DNA of 64,000 bases from Gerris lacustris (GCA_951217055.1 OX578282.1:41213329-41277328), one strand, 5' to 3'. Shown: positions 1 through 10,410, counted from the first letter of the stretch. The notes: generated by a model from the sequence alone, not told the origin. Program-made: numbers and translations.

Positions 1-960
1 TTTCTTTGAGGCAGGTAAACATTGAGGAAACCAAACTTTTAGCAGTTCCGCTTATAGGTGAAACAAAATCCAAGTAACTCGAGCCTGGTTCTCGTATCAG
101 CACGACATGTTTTTCTTTCACTTTATATAGCTTTCCCCCTTTTTGGATTGACACTTTAACCGTGTCATCCTTCCTACCATTAAAGTATAAACCTGATAAC
201 ACAATATTATTTGTTTCTTCTAGTTTCTTAATTTCTTTACACTTCAGTTGTTTCTCTCTACGAATATTGCTGTGATCAATGACACTACAAGAACTGTCTG
301 TTAGTAAAACTCCAGCGTCATTGAGGGCCACATGGTTATCACTGATGCTGCTCTTTTTGAAAATCTTGTTCTTACGGCTACTTCTGCTAAAGTTGGAAGA
401 GATATCCTCATTCGAGAAGTAGGTGTCACAGAAAAAATCCTTTTTTGCGAGCAACTGATCTCACACTCAGAATCAGTGGTACTGGCTGCAGTATCAAACG
501 AAGAAGATAGTGTTTCGGCGTCAGTAATATTTTTTTTAGTCTCTCTCTCTCTCTCTTGTGGCTGAGTGATCTCTTTTATTTCGCAAGGCTCTTCTCCTTA
601 ATTGATCTAAAATCTTAACGTCAATTTTTTCAATCACCATATTTCTTGTTGTTCCTTGATCAATCATAAAATCACGCTGGTTTTGTGGAACTTTTTTTTC
701 TCTAGCACACGTGCAAAGGGAAAAATCCTTACATTTGCAGGCACTTATGCAGAATAATTTTTGCGAATCTTCAACAAATTGTTGTTAGTATCGGAAAAAT
801 TTTATTAGTATCGGAACTTGGAATATTTGTTTTTTTCAATGCACTTTTCATTAAATCTTCATATTTTTTGTGGTATTTCAAAAGGGGGTTGATCACTTTT
901 CTCTGTGAATTGTTGGGAATGGAAGCTTTTAACCAAATTTGAATAATTTTTTCCAAAAAC
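1..960 (-). pseudogene. Frameshifted cysteine-rich protein fragment, probably TE-associated
   Basis: Reading the minus strand from about 960 down to 1 gives successive open segments in different frames that join into one protein-like sequence. First comes a short helical stretch (residues EKIIQIWLKASIPNN) at 956-771. Next is a cysteine-rich part (FCISACKCKDF, then CTCAREKKVPQNQRDF) at about 765-640, then MVIEKIDVKILDQ. An acidic, serine-rich linker follows (590-450), then a basic segment ending near the window edge with REPGSSYLDFVSPISGTAKS. Frame changes lie near 775, 595 and 445, the last at an A6 run, so it is not translatable as it stands. The arrangement looks like uncharacterised, repeated insect proteins often found with transposons, but I cannot name a family. 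The 3' part runs off the window. What is seen: coherent residue patterns across frameshifts. What is inferred: a decayed multicopy gene. Confidence 0.45.
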
Positions 961-1330
961 TTTTTTTTTGGTAATAATAGAGTTTTGTATATATGTCATG
1001 TGTTATAATAAAAAATAATGAAGTTACGTAATATTTTAAGGGTTTTTATTATACAATAAGCATCGTAGATTACGAAAATATACATTAAATTTATATTAAA
1101 GTAGTTTAGCACGCAAAAATGTCGAAAAACCCTGTTAAAGCTGCGATTTTTCTAAATTTCGAAAATTCCTAAACTTTGACCCCCCCTCGGGAGACCTAAG
1201 TGAAGTCCGATTTGGCTCAAATTTTTTCCTCGGGACTTTCTTCCAATATGGCAAGTTTCTGGAGGGGCGTTTTTTTAATTTTCAAAAATTTTGTTTTTTC
1301 GACCCACCCTAATATATATATATATATATT
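961..1330. repeat. AT-rich repeat tail ending in short (TA)n
   Basis: No coding frame. Contains an AT-rich stretch, then a C-rich line (CTTTGACCCCCCCTCGGGAG) and the phrase CGACCCACCCTAA running directly into a short (TA)n. This looks like the terminus of an interspersed element abutting a microsatellite. The family is not recognised. Confidence 0.3.
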
Positions 1331-1500
1331 ACTTTGACTTTTGTACCCCGTACCCCTGTATACTAAAATATAAATTTTAAAATCTCATGTAGACAGTGGC
1401 CTTTCTCTTCTTTTGAAGGTCAAATAGGCAAATTTCCATCAATTCCGGAATAAAACTGTAGATTTATAAAAAATATAGACATACAAACACTCTTCATTTT
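1328..1500 (+). repeat. Interspersed repeat, family with GTACCCCGTACCCC signature
   Basis: Carries TTACTTTGAC, then TTTGTACCCCGTACCCCTG, then a GACAGTGGCCTTTC-type block and a GGAATAAAACTGTAGATTT block. The same order of blocks recurs, diverged, at 59330-60130, and part of the family is seen at 7690-7900. It is non-coding. The copy ends where the foldback region begins. Confidence 0.5.
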
Positions 1501-1568
1501 TCTCACAAAAAGTCTCATCAGCCGTTGGGTTTGTACGATGTAATTTGTTACTGTAGTTACAATAAGTA

Positions 1569-2003
1569 ATCTGACCAAAAACCACTTGTGTGGTAAAAAA
1601 ACACCCCGCCAAGTCTGTGGTCCAAAAAAGTTGTGAAATCAACTTTCTGTCCCGCCAAGTGATGTTGGCACTTTCTCCTGGCCCAACACTGTCAACTTAG
1701 ATATTTATCAGCTTCTTCTCCTTGGCGGTGTGCCTGCAGTACTACTCAAAGTTAACTGGTTGATAATGGGAAAGATTTACAGCAATGATCATTGTGGCAT
1801 CGAGAAGAGCCTTCAACAACACTGTTAAAAGGCTTTCCTCACACCGCCAAGGAGAAGAAGCTGATAAATATCTAAGTTGACAGTGTTGGGCCAGGAGAAA
1901 GTGCCAACATCACTTGGCGGGACAGAAAGTTGATTTCACAACTTTTTTGGACCACAGACTTGGCGGGGTGTTTTTTTACCACACAAGTGGTTTTTGGTCA
2001 GAT
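1569..2003. mobile_element. Foldback element with 164-bp near-perfect inverted arms
   Basis: Left arm 1569-1732 is reverse-complementary to right arm 1840-2003, with a 107-bp loop. The outer tip is ATCTGACCAAAAACCACTTG and the inner tip CTCCTTGGCGGTGTG. Both arms contain ACCCCGCCAAG and CCCGCCAAGTG motifs. The loop is non-coding. Near-identity of the arms implies recent insertion or arm-to-arm gene conversion. I found no convincing target-site duplication, so the superfamily is open (foldback, MITE or PLE-type hairpin). Confidence 0.7.
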
Positions 2004-2280
2004 TTCATGACTTTTTGTACGGTCCCTAAGGAAGGATTCTCTAAACTGTTTATTCCCACACATTAGAGTCAAATAAAAGTGAAGTTAAGAGCTGGACAAG
2101 GTCTATGGAGATTGGAGAACTACGAGACCTATGACATTGAAAGAACATAACATTCTTATAGTAGCAGCATATAAAGATTTTTAGCAGCATTTGGCCACCT
2201 AGATACACTAACGCTGCTATCATTTGCGCATATCCTGCTGGATCCTAACCTTATATAAGTAACGAATTGACCCCTTAATA

Positions 2281-2458
2281 TCGTCTTAATTATACCTACC
2301 TTAATTATAAAGTATATATATTAAAAGTAACTACTGGTATAATTACAATAATATATATTATTATTACATATATTTTTATATTTATTATTATGATTATTAT
2401 TATTATTATTATTTTATTTATATATATATATATATATATATAATGAGGGGGGGGGGGG
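2281..2458. repeat. AT-rich microsatellites: (TTA)n, (TA)n and G12
   Basis: (ATT)n-like sequence to about 2415, a (TA)12 tract at 2419-2442 and a run of 12 G at 2447-2458. The G run abuts the start of the duplicated tail repeat that follows. Confidence 0.85.
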
Positions 2459-2760
2459 AGGAATGCACTAGGGCTCTAGTAGAATCCAAAAAGCCCTCAT
2501 TTATTAAAATCGGTTCAGTAGTTTAGGCTGTAGGTGCGTCAACGTTAAAGTGACTGTTCGCTAGCTTGGTTTCTCGCTCCGCGTTCAGCGTAGGGATGAG
2601 GTATCTAATTATTTTTGATCTAGGAATGCACTAGGGCCCTAGACGAATCCAAAAAGCCCTCATTCATTAAAATCGGTTCAGTAGTTTAGGCTGTAGGTGC
2701 GTCAACGTAAAATGAAGGAAGAATAAGAATAAGAATAAGAATAAGAATAAGAATAAGAAG
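2459..2760 (+). repeat. Duplicated ~87-bp retroelement tail with (AAGAAT)n end
   Basis: Two direct copies of about 87 bp (2459-2545 and 2624-2710), both beginning AGGAATGCACTAGGG and ending TAGGTGCGTCAACGT. Both contain AAAATCGGTTCAGTAGTTTA, the kind of box seen in the 3' tails of many insect RTE-type LINEs and SINEs. The second copy continues into an AATAAG hexanucleotide repeat (about 2715-2759), which would serve as the 3' tail. This reads as the 3' end of a non-LTR element whose tail was duplicated or inserted twice. Confidence 0.55.
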
Positions 2761-3420
2761 TCATCAAAACTACCATTTTCAAACATATTTTTCTCTACTT
2801 CTACTAGACCGATTTCGACATTTCTTTTTTTTATTTTGATCTACAGGATACGGCCTTCAAAGATATTAAAAAAATATTTCGGTAGCTTGTATGTATTCCA
2901 CGCTGCAGACCCTCAAAAACCCTAGTTTGTCACCTACAGTATATATACACTGGCAGCTTTTGTGAAATTTTGACTTTTTGACTTGGCGGGGCGGAACGCT
3001 GCCGCGTTCCTAAATAGTTTTAATTTTTTGTAAGTGTAGTATTAATTTATTATTTGATGGTTGTAATTTAAAAAAAAAAAATATATATATTATCATCAAA
3101 ATAAGTTGACACATAAACCAGGTTAAGCTGCGTGTGAATTAGCATTGAAAGACGCTAGTCTTTGATCTTCTTTAATGTACAATAACAATTAAAATAAATT
3201 TTTATCCATTTAATAAAATAATGTTTCTTTTTTTTTGTTCCAGGTATGTCAATATTTTTTGGACCAATCTGCTATTAAGTGAGTTATTAAATTTCTTATT
3301 ATATTTTTTAATTATTAATGTTACTATGGGAAGAGTCATAATTTAGTGCTGTATATAAATAAAATACAGCCAACTTATATCCCACCCTAACAAAAATAAA
3401 CTCCGAAAGATACTTTTTGT
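2761..3420. other. No gene recognised; AT-rich spacer
   Basis: About 660 bp without supported coding. It includes a GACTTGGCGGGGCGG phrase near 2980 that resembles the GGCGGG blocks of the foldback at 1569-2003, a short A run followed by (AT)n at 3069-3090, and otherwise unremarkable AT-rich sequence. Confidence 0.5.
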
Positions 3421-3424
3421 TTGA

Positions 3425-3835
3425 ATTCGGTTAATTTACACGCCAACGTAATAGTTTTGAATTTGGTTCTTTTAAACTTACAAGCCATTGTAACGGTTGG
3501 TGGTCTGTGTAGATTGTAAACGGTCTTCTGTACAAGTAGGGCCTAAAGTATTTTACAGCCCATGCTATAGCAAGCAGTTCTTTTTCTATTGTAGCTAATC
3601 GTGTTTCTGTTTCATTCTGAGTTCGGCTGGCTTAAGCTACAGGTAAATCTGCGCCATGAACATTCTGGCTCAGTATTGCTCCTAAAGCTACAGTACTGGC
3701 ATCTGTTGTAAGATTAAATGGTTTTGAGAAATCCGGATATTGCAGAATTGGTTCATTAATTAAAAGATTTTTGCAGGTGTGGAAACAGTGTTGGTAGTCG
3801 GGATTAGTGGTGTCGATTTTCTCTCCTTTTTTTTA
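3425..3835 (-). pseudogene. Ty3/gypsy-type RNase H fragment (pol relic)
   Basis: The minus strand reads [20 protein letters not shown], then [12 protein letters not shown], a premature TAA where families usually have YASR, then [20 protein letters not shown], then [19 protein letters not shown] and [10 protein letters not shown], ending at a second stop. This is the RNase H-like domain that follows reverse transcriptase in Ty3/gypsy polyproteins. The DA, E and DH acidic positions are visible. Upstream (3790-3835) a plausible linker is present but no RT core. Two in-frame stops and missing neighbours show a dead fragment. No LTRs are seen close by. Confidence 0.85.
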
Positions 3836-4888
3836 GACATTTTGTCATAGGTTTAGTTAGGGTGGCAAAGTCTAGTGCCACCTGTCCGACTTTATGGGCA
3901 CAAAACTGGCTCAACGAAATCGATTATTTTTTTGCAGAGGTGTGCACCATTATGTTGCGCATATTCTAAGCTTGGTTCATCTAAAAATACATATTGAGTA
4001 GAACTAAATCTATTTACAATTTTATAAAAAAAAAATATTTTCATAACAATGTCGGTTATTGGTTTTAACATAAAAACAAAAATAACTCAAAAATCCAACA
4101 GTTTTTAAGCTAGAGGTTGGAATCTTGGTACAAAAATCAGTCCTTACCTGCAGTTATACCTCCCCGAAAATCATAAATTTTTGATATGGCACTAACCCAT
4201 TTTGCTGAGTCAGCAAACATTAAAAAAATTCGTGAACAATTGAAAATTTTTCCAATAGTGCTAGAATTTTGCAGCAATTATACTTTTTATAAGACAAATA
4301 ATTTCATTTTGATATCTGGCGCCATTTTTAAAATATCAACCTTTGAACTTTGAAACTTTAATGCTAAATAATTTCGGAACAATTCTGCCAATTGAGGTGA
4401 AATTCGCACCAATTATACTTACCTCTCTGCAGGTGGAGATACACATGCCACAGTTACCTAATCTTATTTAATTGGAATAAAATTAAAATATTTTAAAAAG
4501 TAATAGGCTTAATGAAGCATAAAATTTCCTCTGGATTCGTAGGATTACAAGAGATTTATAATAAAAGTTAATCATAAAAAATCAGATATATATAATTCAT
4601 TTAAAATACTTCAAAAATATTTATTTTAATCTTTGAATGAGATAAATCCTTTTTTATCTTATAAATAAATAGGAAATTTAATTTACCATCCCTGGTTCTA
4701 ATTAATAAATTGATTATTTAGCATCAAATATTCACATTAATTTGATCTTTTATTTATTATTTTAATCCCTACCCGTTACTTTATTGCAATCATGGAACAG
4801 GAATCGAAGTAAAATTAAGTTGATAATTGGTTTTGATTTCCAGGGGAATTCATCCTCTCTTTAGAAATTTGGTAATGAAATCATTATT
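3836..4888. repeat. Non-coding, partly repetitive interval
   Basis: About 1 kb without coding. At 4080-4200 it carries a block (AAGCTAGAGGTTGGAATC, AAAAATCAGTCCTTACCTGC, AAAATCATAAATTT) that recurs diverged at 29140-29330, so part is an interspersed repeat. The rest is AT-rich and not recognised. Confidence 0.45.
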
Positions 4889-4954
4889 CTTCTTTTTTAT
4901 GTGGGTCGTAATAAAAAATTCAATTAAGGTGAATTATTCTTAAATTTGGTTATA

Positions 4955-4980
4955 TTTCGCCCCACTCCGGGGCATATTCA
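4955..4980 (-). ncRNA. Hammerhead-like hairpin, left end of PLE 1
   Basis: On the minus strand: TGAATAT, stem GCCCC (loop GGAGT) GGGGC, then GAAATATA. It is the inverted partner of the motif at 6919-6950. The CTGATGA-like box is degenerate, so catalysis is doubtful. Confidence 0.35.
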
Positions 4981-5158
4981 CTCCTAAAAACATCGAAAAA
5001 TCTAAGATTATCAAAAATGTTCTATTTACATGACTTATAATACAATAATTGACAGAAAATAAAGGCAAGGACTCCAATTCTTACCTTATCTTATGAAGAT
5101 TGAATCGTTACCAATAATTTAACAAGAAGTAAGAAAAAAGTTATATGTAGACCACATA

Positions 5159-5533
5159 GTGGTTTCGTCACATAGTGGTGTCGACGACCTAATATTAATA
5201 ACACAAACTGAATATATTGAAGAAACATTTAACACCTTTAATAATCAAAATAAAAATATTACTTTTACAATAGAAAAAGAATTAGAAAACAGAATCAATT
5301 ACCTAGATATAACATTAATAAAAGAAAATACCGGACTAATTTCAACTATTTGGTACGAAAAAGAAATTAGAAAAGGATTATTCTTAAACTACCATACTAA
5401 TCATCCTAATTACCAAATAAGAAATACTATACTAAACTTAATTAACAAAGCATTATCCCTTACAGAAATAAAACATTTACCTAGACTTAAAAAAATTATT
5501 TACAACCAATTAGAAAAAATAGCTATCCCATAA
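5159..5533 (+). pseudogene. PLE 1 reverse transcriptase C-terminal part
   Basis: An open stretch of 124 codons. The RT-derived part begins at VDDLILITQTEYIEE, whose VDD corresponds to the YVDD catalytic box. It continues through INYLDITLIKENTG, TIWYEKEIRKGLFLNYHTNH and a helical thumb-like end. A complete PLE RT is several hundred residues, so palm motifs upstream of VDD are missing. The first codons come from the flanking inverted repeat, so the apparent start is artificial. The frame stops at TAA 5531-5533; the homologous sequence continues in another frame (NRYWHTALNKTRTTEISNN), showing a frameshift. Homologous region in the second PLE: 30702-30930. Confidence 0.8.
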
Positions 5534-5716
5534 AAATAATAAACAGATATTGGCATACTGCATTAAATAAAACCAGAACTACAGAAATATCAAATAACAT
5601 TAAATATTATGAAAGTAGGTTTTTTTGGACTTGTAGACTGTAATCGAATGAAGGGTTTTTTTTTTAATGAAAGTCCGATGGTGGTTGTGGTAAAATTTTT
5701 TTGTTTAATTCAAAGC

Positions 5717-5745
5717 TTTCGCTTAGGGAGCCTAAGCTTCATCAG
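5717..5745 (-). ncRNA. Hammerhead-like core, left arm of hairpin
   Basis: Minus-strand CTGATGA, one extra A, stem GCTTAGG/CCTAAGC, then GAAA. It is the mirror copy of the motif at 5816-5844. Confidence 0.45.
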
Positions 5746-5815
5746 TGATCAAATGGCGTAGAAGATATAAAACTTTATTTTAATTTAATTTTATATCTTC
5801 TACGCCATTTGATCA

Positions 5816-5844
5816 CTGATGAAGCTTAGGCTCCCTAAGCGAAA
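5816..5844 (+). ncRNA. Hammerhead-like core, right arm of hairpin
   Basis: CTGATGA at 5816-5822, one extra A, a perfect 7-bp stem GCTTAGG/CCTAAGC (loop CTC), then GAAA at 5841-5844 followed by AGCTTT-like palindromic sequence. Hammerhead ribozymes have CUGANGA, stem II, GAAA in this order. The extra base at the first stem II position and weak stems I and III leave activity uncertain. Confidence 0.45.
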
Positions 5845-5928
5845 GCTTTGAATTAAACAAAATTTTTAACCACAACCACCATCGGACTTTCATTCCAAAA
5901 AAAACCCCTTCATTCGATTAAATATTAT

Positions 5929-6408
5929 AAATCCCTAACATACATAAAAGGCTTAACTGAAAAATTACAAAAAACTTTTAAATATTTTGATTGCGACCAC
6001 ATAAAATTCGGTTTAAAGCCTGTTAACAAAATAAAAGATAACTTCCAAAACAACCTTTAAGATAAAACCGATATTTTAAAGAAAACCAATGTGGTATACA
6101 AAATAAATTGCAAAGATTGCAACAAAGTATACATCGGGGAAACGATGCAGCATTTAGAAAGCCATATAAAACAACACATATATGACATACAATCCAGAAA
6201 TGGGAAAACTGCGATTGCCAATCATACTGCTAACGAAAACCACCAAATACATAAACATAATGTTAAAATACTAGGGTCAGAAAAGAATGAATCTAAAAGG
6301 AAATATCTAGAAGCAGCTTTCATAGCCATGACAGAAAATTCTGTCAATTACAAAACCGATGCCAAAGATTTAAACAAGTATTATTCAGCCGTTTTAAATT
6401 TTAAATAG
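5929..6408 (+). pseudogene. PLE 1 linker and GIY-YIG endonuclease
   Basis: Downstream of the hairpin insertion the frame reads KSLTYIKGLTEKLQKTFKYF, then HIKFGLKPVNKIKDN. A TAA near 6058 interrupts it, and it continues as VVYKINCKDCNKVYIGETMQ with HIKQH, NHTANENHQI and a terminal NYKTDAKDLNKYYSAVL. The VYKI and VYIGET pieces match the GIY and YIG boxes, and CKDC gives the Cys pair typical of PLE endonucleases. The second PLE has the same layout (VYEIPCGNC, TYIGES), which supports the assignment. The usual role is nicking the target DNA to prime reverse transcription. The 105-codon open part is 6091-6408; the stop and frameshift upstream make the whole ORF dead. Confidence 0.8.
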
Positions 6409-6918
6409 GTTTAGAAATTAAAAATCCCGCCAAATCTGTTATGCCCTTATCATTCCTCTCGTACAATTTTCATATCATAGTTATATAAAAAACAGTAAGT
6501 CCCTCATAATATTTAAAATAAATTATTATATAATATTTTTAGTAATAAATTTTAAACCAAAGAACCCCCTTTTTTAAAATTAAAATTATTTAAATCTCCT
6601 CTTTTTTTTCCGTAAATTGATAAGACGGAAGGTTTACTTCTGGTTATCTCTAGTCAAATTTTTAAACATGTTAATTTGTTAATTTTTATTTGTTCTCGTC
6701 TTTTGTTATTTTTGTGTTGACTATGATGTGTGACGAAACCAATATGTGGTCTATATATAACTTTTTTTTTTACTTCTTGTTAAATTATTGGTAACGATTC
6801 AATCTTCATATGATAAGGTAAGAATTTGAGTCCTTGCCTTTATTTTCTGTCAATTATTGTATTTTAAGTCATATAAATAGAACATTTTTGGTAATCTTAG
6901 ATTTTTCGATGTTTTTAA

Positions 6919-6950
6919 GCATGAATATGCCCCGGAGTGGGGCGAAATAT
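6919..6950 (+). ncRNA. Hammerhead-like hairpin, right end of PLE 1
   Basis: GCATGAATAT, stem GCCCC-(GGAGT)-GGGGC, then GAAATAT. The core is degenerate in the first box, but the position at a PLE end matches other copies. Confidence 0.4.
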
Positions 6951-7021
6951 AGCCAAATTTAAGAATAATTCACCTTAATTGAATTTTTTATTACTACCCT
7001 TGATCGACCCACATAAAAACG

Positions 7022-9416
7022 AATATTATAAGAAGGGACAAACTACTATAGGAATAATTATTCTTTAACGAAGTCGGTGTAATGGAAAATCGGCTTTACG
7101 AAATTTAAAAATGATATTTTTATTTTACATCTGTTTATTTGAAATGTAATAACAATGGCGAGTAAGACTGGGACGAGTGCTCGGCCCTGCCAACTCGCTG
7201 ATTTTACTCTATCAATGTAAAAGTACTCTAACTTGTTCGTCTTCGCTTCAAGGTTGGGCATAGGTTTCTCTCTCTCTTGGTTTTAGAGATTCCGATCTGA
7301 CGCGTTCCTTTGTGGTGTGTTTCCCGTATTACTAGCACTTCGAATGGTGTTGAACTCTACCTCCATGGTTCGTTACTAAAGCAATCTAGCATGTTTTTTT
7401 CATCTGACATTCGGGACAGAGCATGTCTTGGAATGTGAACCGCGCAATCCCTTACGGTGTGACAATCCGTCTCTATTGCCTTCTCTTTTCTTCCTTGTGA
7501 TTTATTTCTTGTTAGCGAATTTTCGAAGAAAATTAAGCTATTGCAATAGCTTAAAAATTTTTGTAATGCGAATTTTTGAAATTTTTTTCCATGGAAATCC
7601 GTTTTAGACCATTCTGAATCGATTCCTAAAATTTAACTTTTTTATGTATGTATGTATATATGTGTCACTCCAGACGATATCTCCCCTTAAAATTTTAAAC
7701 AAATTTTAAAATGTCAATAATATCAAAAGAAAGGATGAGTTCGTTGGCCAGAATTTTTGGAGTTCATTTAGGGTCAAAAATAGCATAAAAACTTGTTTTT
7801 TCCAATTTACCCCCCATTTATATGAAAATATGATAAACGTGTACATAGCAACAATTACTGTACTCTTAAAGAGCTTTCCAACGCTGAGCATCTTGGACTT
7901 TTTTTTCCTTGTTACTTATTTGTTGTTGTGTTTGCACCCATAGCTCCTAGTTAAAAAGTTTTTTTTTTGCTTGCGGTCGTTTCATGTCGACGCACCGAGC
8001 CCATGTCCTCCTTAACTATATTTGTAGGTATAAGAGCCTTCCGGTCTCTTGTGATCTTTTGCTCCGCATGATTTTTTGTTTTTGTTCTTTTTGCTGAAAT
8101 TGTTAGCCCATTTGGGTACGGACTTTATGATTTTGCACCATTAAGAATGTCATATTCCTACCCATTTTGATTTAGCCAAAAATTTCCTTTCATTTAATGA
8201 GTGACTCAGTTAATTAATTTGAATGTGTATTTACTTGCCTTGCAGATTTGACAGAGAGACCTTACAGAGTGAAAGTAATTATAAAAAGCGAACGCTGCAT
8301 CTTAATAATGAATTTAGTTTTAATTAAGTTGAGCATTGTGTGAATTCAATCAAGGATTGTGTAACTGTTATCATTGGAGTTACTAAGGAGAAGGGCTGAA
8401 GGAATCCAATCCTTTGACTCTTGTCTTCTGCAGATTAGAAACTGGTTTAATCAGATGACAACACGAGAAGGGTGCCTCTGATTAGGTTTATCTTACTCCC
8501 CCCTTATCCTCGAGTTCTTAGCTAATGAGATTTCCTTCCAAACTCTTTTGTTTTAACTGGATTTCACTTCTCTGGACTTATTTCTCGAGGCCTTTTTTAA
8601 TTTATTTTAGCTTTCTAATAATTTTGTCAACTGGTTAAAAACCTCTTGTAGTCGAGTAAGAAATTGAAAGAAAATACACCCCCGCTACGTAGGGAAAAAC
8701 TTCAAACTATTTTTTTACCAGATACATTTCTTTTGTTAAAGTATAAAATTCATTCATTAAGGGTATGCATCAATAACCCTCGTCTCAGAGTCATGCGCCT
8801 GTAGATTTACCTTGTAATTGTTTATTTAAGAAAAATGTCTTACGGAAATAATAGTTTCTTTGTACTTTTATGAGCAATAATGTTTATTATTTTGTCTAAT
8901 AATTCTTTATTCATTCGTATCCAATTGTTCGTGATTCAATTAAATGGCGATCTTGCAAAAACCATTATATTGGCCAATACAATTTATAGATGTTTGAATG
9001 CCATTCAATATCAAATTTGTGTCATTTCTAATTGATCATACGATGCCAATTATTGTTATTCCTATCTAAATTTAGTTATTTTTATTCTTCGTTCCTAGCC
9101 TAAAACTGGATAAAAATAAATAAATAAAAACAACAATATTTTAACTATCAATTAACATTGTCACATAACTGTATTCAAATTAAAATTTACTCTCTGGTAT
9201 AGGAAAACTTGAACACCCGTAACATAGTTATCTAAATCTTCTAATACAAGCAATCTATTAAAATAAAATATGTTAGCTAGCAACTAATCAGTGTTCGACC
9301 TGCTTCTCATTCCGTTTGCAATAATTAAACTACAATAAATAAGTACCCACCAAAAACATATCAATTACATAAATAAAATGCTATTAAGTAACATAACAAG
9401 GAATTAATAAAAGTTG
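7022..9416. other. No gene recognised; contains a partial interspersed repeat
   Basis: About 2.4 kb. 7200-7500 has more G+C than its surroundings but no frame I can identify. 7690-7900 carries ATGAAAATATGATAAACG, ACAATTACTGTACTCTTAAA and GAGCTTTCCAACG blocks shared with the repeat cluster at 59330-60130. The remainder, to 9416, is AT-rich without motifs I can name. Confidence 0.5.
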
Positions 9417-10410
9417 ACCAAAGAACATGCATAAGATGAATCTAAACATATCAAAAACCGTTCTAATATCATTCACCAGGCGCTTGCACCCTATTGCAAC
9501 TAATTACCACATCGGTGGATCATTTTTAATGAAAGAGACTAAAGTCCGAGATCTTGGAGTCATTCTCGATAATAAGCTCAAATTTGGTATTCAAGTGGAT
9601 GCGGTTGTCTCAAAATCTTTAAAAACGTTAGGTCTAATTCGATCTATCACAGTTGGATTATCGTTAGATTGCTTCGTTCGACTCTACTTAGCTTTAGTAC
9701 GTCCCATCTTAGAGTATTGTGTACCGGTATGGAATAACTTGACTCAGACCTTGGAAAATAAAATTGAAAATGTGCAACGTTTATTTATCAGAATAGTATA
9801 TTTTAGGTTCTTCTACAGCAAAATCTACTATATGTACGATAGACTTCTGTCTAGACAAGGAATAGAGCGGCTAGTGACCCGTAGATCTGCTTATGAAGCC
9901 CTGTACTTCTCTAAAGCTCTTAACGGCTCCCTAACTTGTTTGAGTACTAAAGAACATGTAGCAATACTTTCACCAGGACGACGAGCGGGAAGATTGGTTT
10001 ACGTCAAGGAAATATCTGCGATATCTCCAATGTCTCGGTGTGCCCGAAGTTTTAATAAACTTAATATCACCTTAAATGATTTAAAATACATTAAACTCGC
10101 TTAAAATTTTTCTTACTGTGATGTAACTTCTTTTTATTGAATTTATACTATTATTACTTTATTGCTACTTCTTTTATTTGTTTTAGTTACACATTATCAT
10201 CTTAATTAAGGCTATTAGTATTTTTATTATTTTAATTACGATGCATGTTATTCGAGATATTAGTAGTACTATATTTAAATTTTTGTTGTTAACAAATCTG
10301 TTATTCATGTTTTGATTTTTTTTTTTTTTATATATCTATTTTGGCTTTTAAGGCCGGTGAGATTTTATTGTATAATAAAATAAATTAATTAATTAATTAA
10401 AAACGTAAGT
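9417..10410 (+). mobile_element. 5'-truncated LINE (Jockey/CR1-type) 3' end
   Basis: Consists of the RT C-terminal coding region (9427-10104), a ~270-bp AT-rich 3' UTR and a terminal AATT repeat tail at about 10381-10400, the usual architecture of a truncated non-LTR insertion. The 5' boundary is approximate. Confidence 0.7.
9427..10104 (+). CDS. LINE reverse transcriptase C-terminal fragment
   Basis: 225 codons, open to a stop. Recognisable pieces are NLNISKTVLISF (end of palm), HIGGSFLMKETKVRDLGVIL (the ...LGV.LD..L.F box), RLYLALVRPILEYCVPVWN (typical thumb of Jockey, CR1 and I groups), then a basic, hydrophobic C-terminus. The FADD catalytic box lies upstream and is absent, and so is any endonuclease. 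A full RT/EN ORF would be roughly 900-1000 residues, so about a quarter remains. The start is simply the first ATG in the surviving frame. It is unlikely to be functional although uninterrupted. Confidence 0.85.
   Translation: MHKMNLNISKTVLISFTRRLHPIATNYHIGGSFLMKETKVRDLGVILDNKLKFGIQVDAVVSKSLKTLGLIRSITVGLSLDCFVRLYLALVRPILEYCVPVWNNLTQTLENKIENVQRLFIRIVYFRFFYSKIYYMYDRLLSRQGIERLVTRRSAYEALYFSKALNGSLTCLSTKEHVAILSPGRRAGRLVYVKEISAISPMSRCARSFNKLNITLNDLKYIKLA

Larger units (their letters stand above)
5600..5928. mobile_element. 307-bp hairpin element with 11-bp TSD inside PLE 1
   Basis: The insertion 5611-5917 is bounded by direct repeats TTAAATATTAT (5600-5610 and 5918-5928). Removing it and one repeat rejoins the PLE protein (NNIKYY to KSLTYIKGL), which confirms the insertion boundaries. 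From about 5644 the body is a long palindrome (TCGAATGAAGG outward tip) with a ~10-nt centre near 5785. A ~33-nt unpaired extension starting GAAAGTAGG lies on the left; the second PLE starts with the similar GAAAGTTGG right after its own TSD. Each arm carries the CTGATGA-stem-GAAA motif. It has no coding capacity, so it is probably mobilised in trans by PLE proteins (inference). Confidence 0.75.
4889..7021 (+). mobile_element. Penelope-like element 1 with inverted terminal repeats
   Basis: Two ~270-bp inverted copies (about 4889-5174 and 6730-7021) flank remnants of reverse transcriptase and a GIY-YIG endonuclease. This domain pair is diagnostic of Penelope-like retroelements. Shared arm sequences include CAATTAAGGTGAATTATTCT and the hairpin GCCCC-ACTCC-GGGGC. 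The right arm has an 11-bp insertion near 6998. The element is 5'-truncated: its RT starts at the VDD motif directly against the left arm. The coding strand carries a frameshift, a stop and a 307-bp hairpin insertion. No outer TSD could be fixed by eye. Confidence 0.8.
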
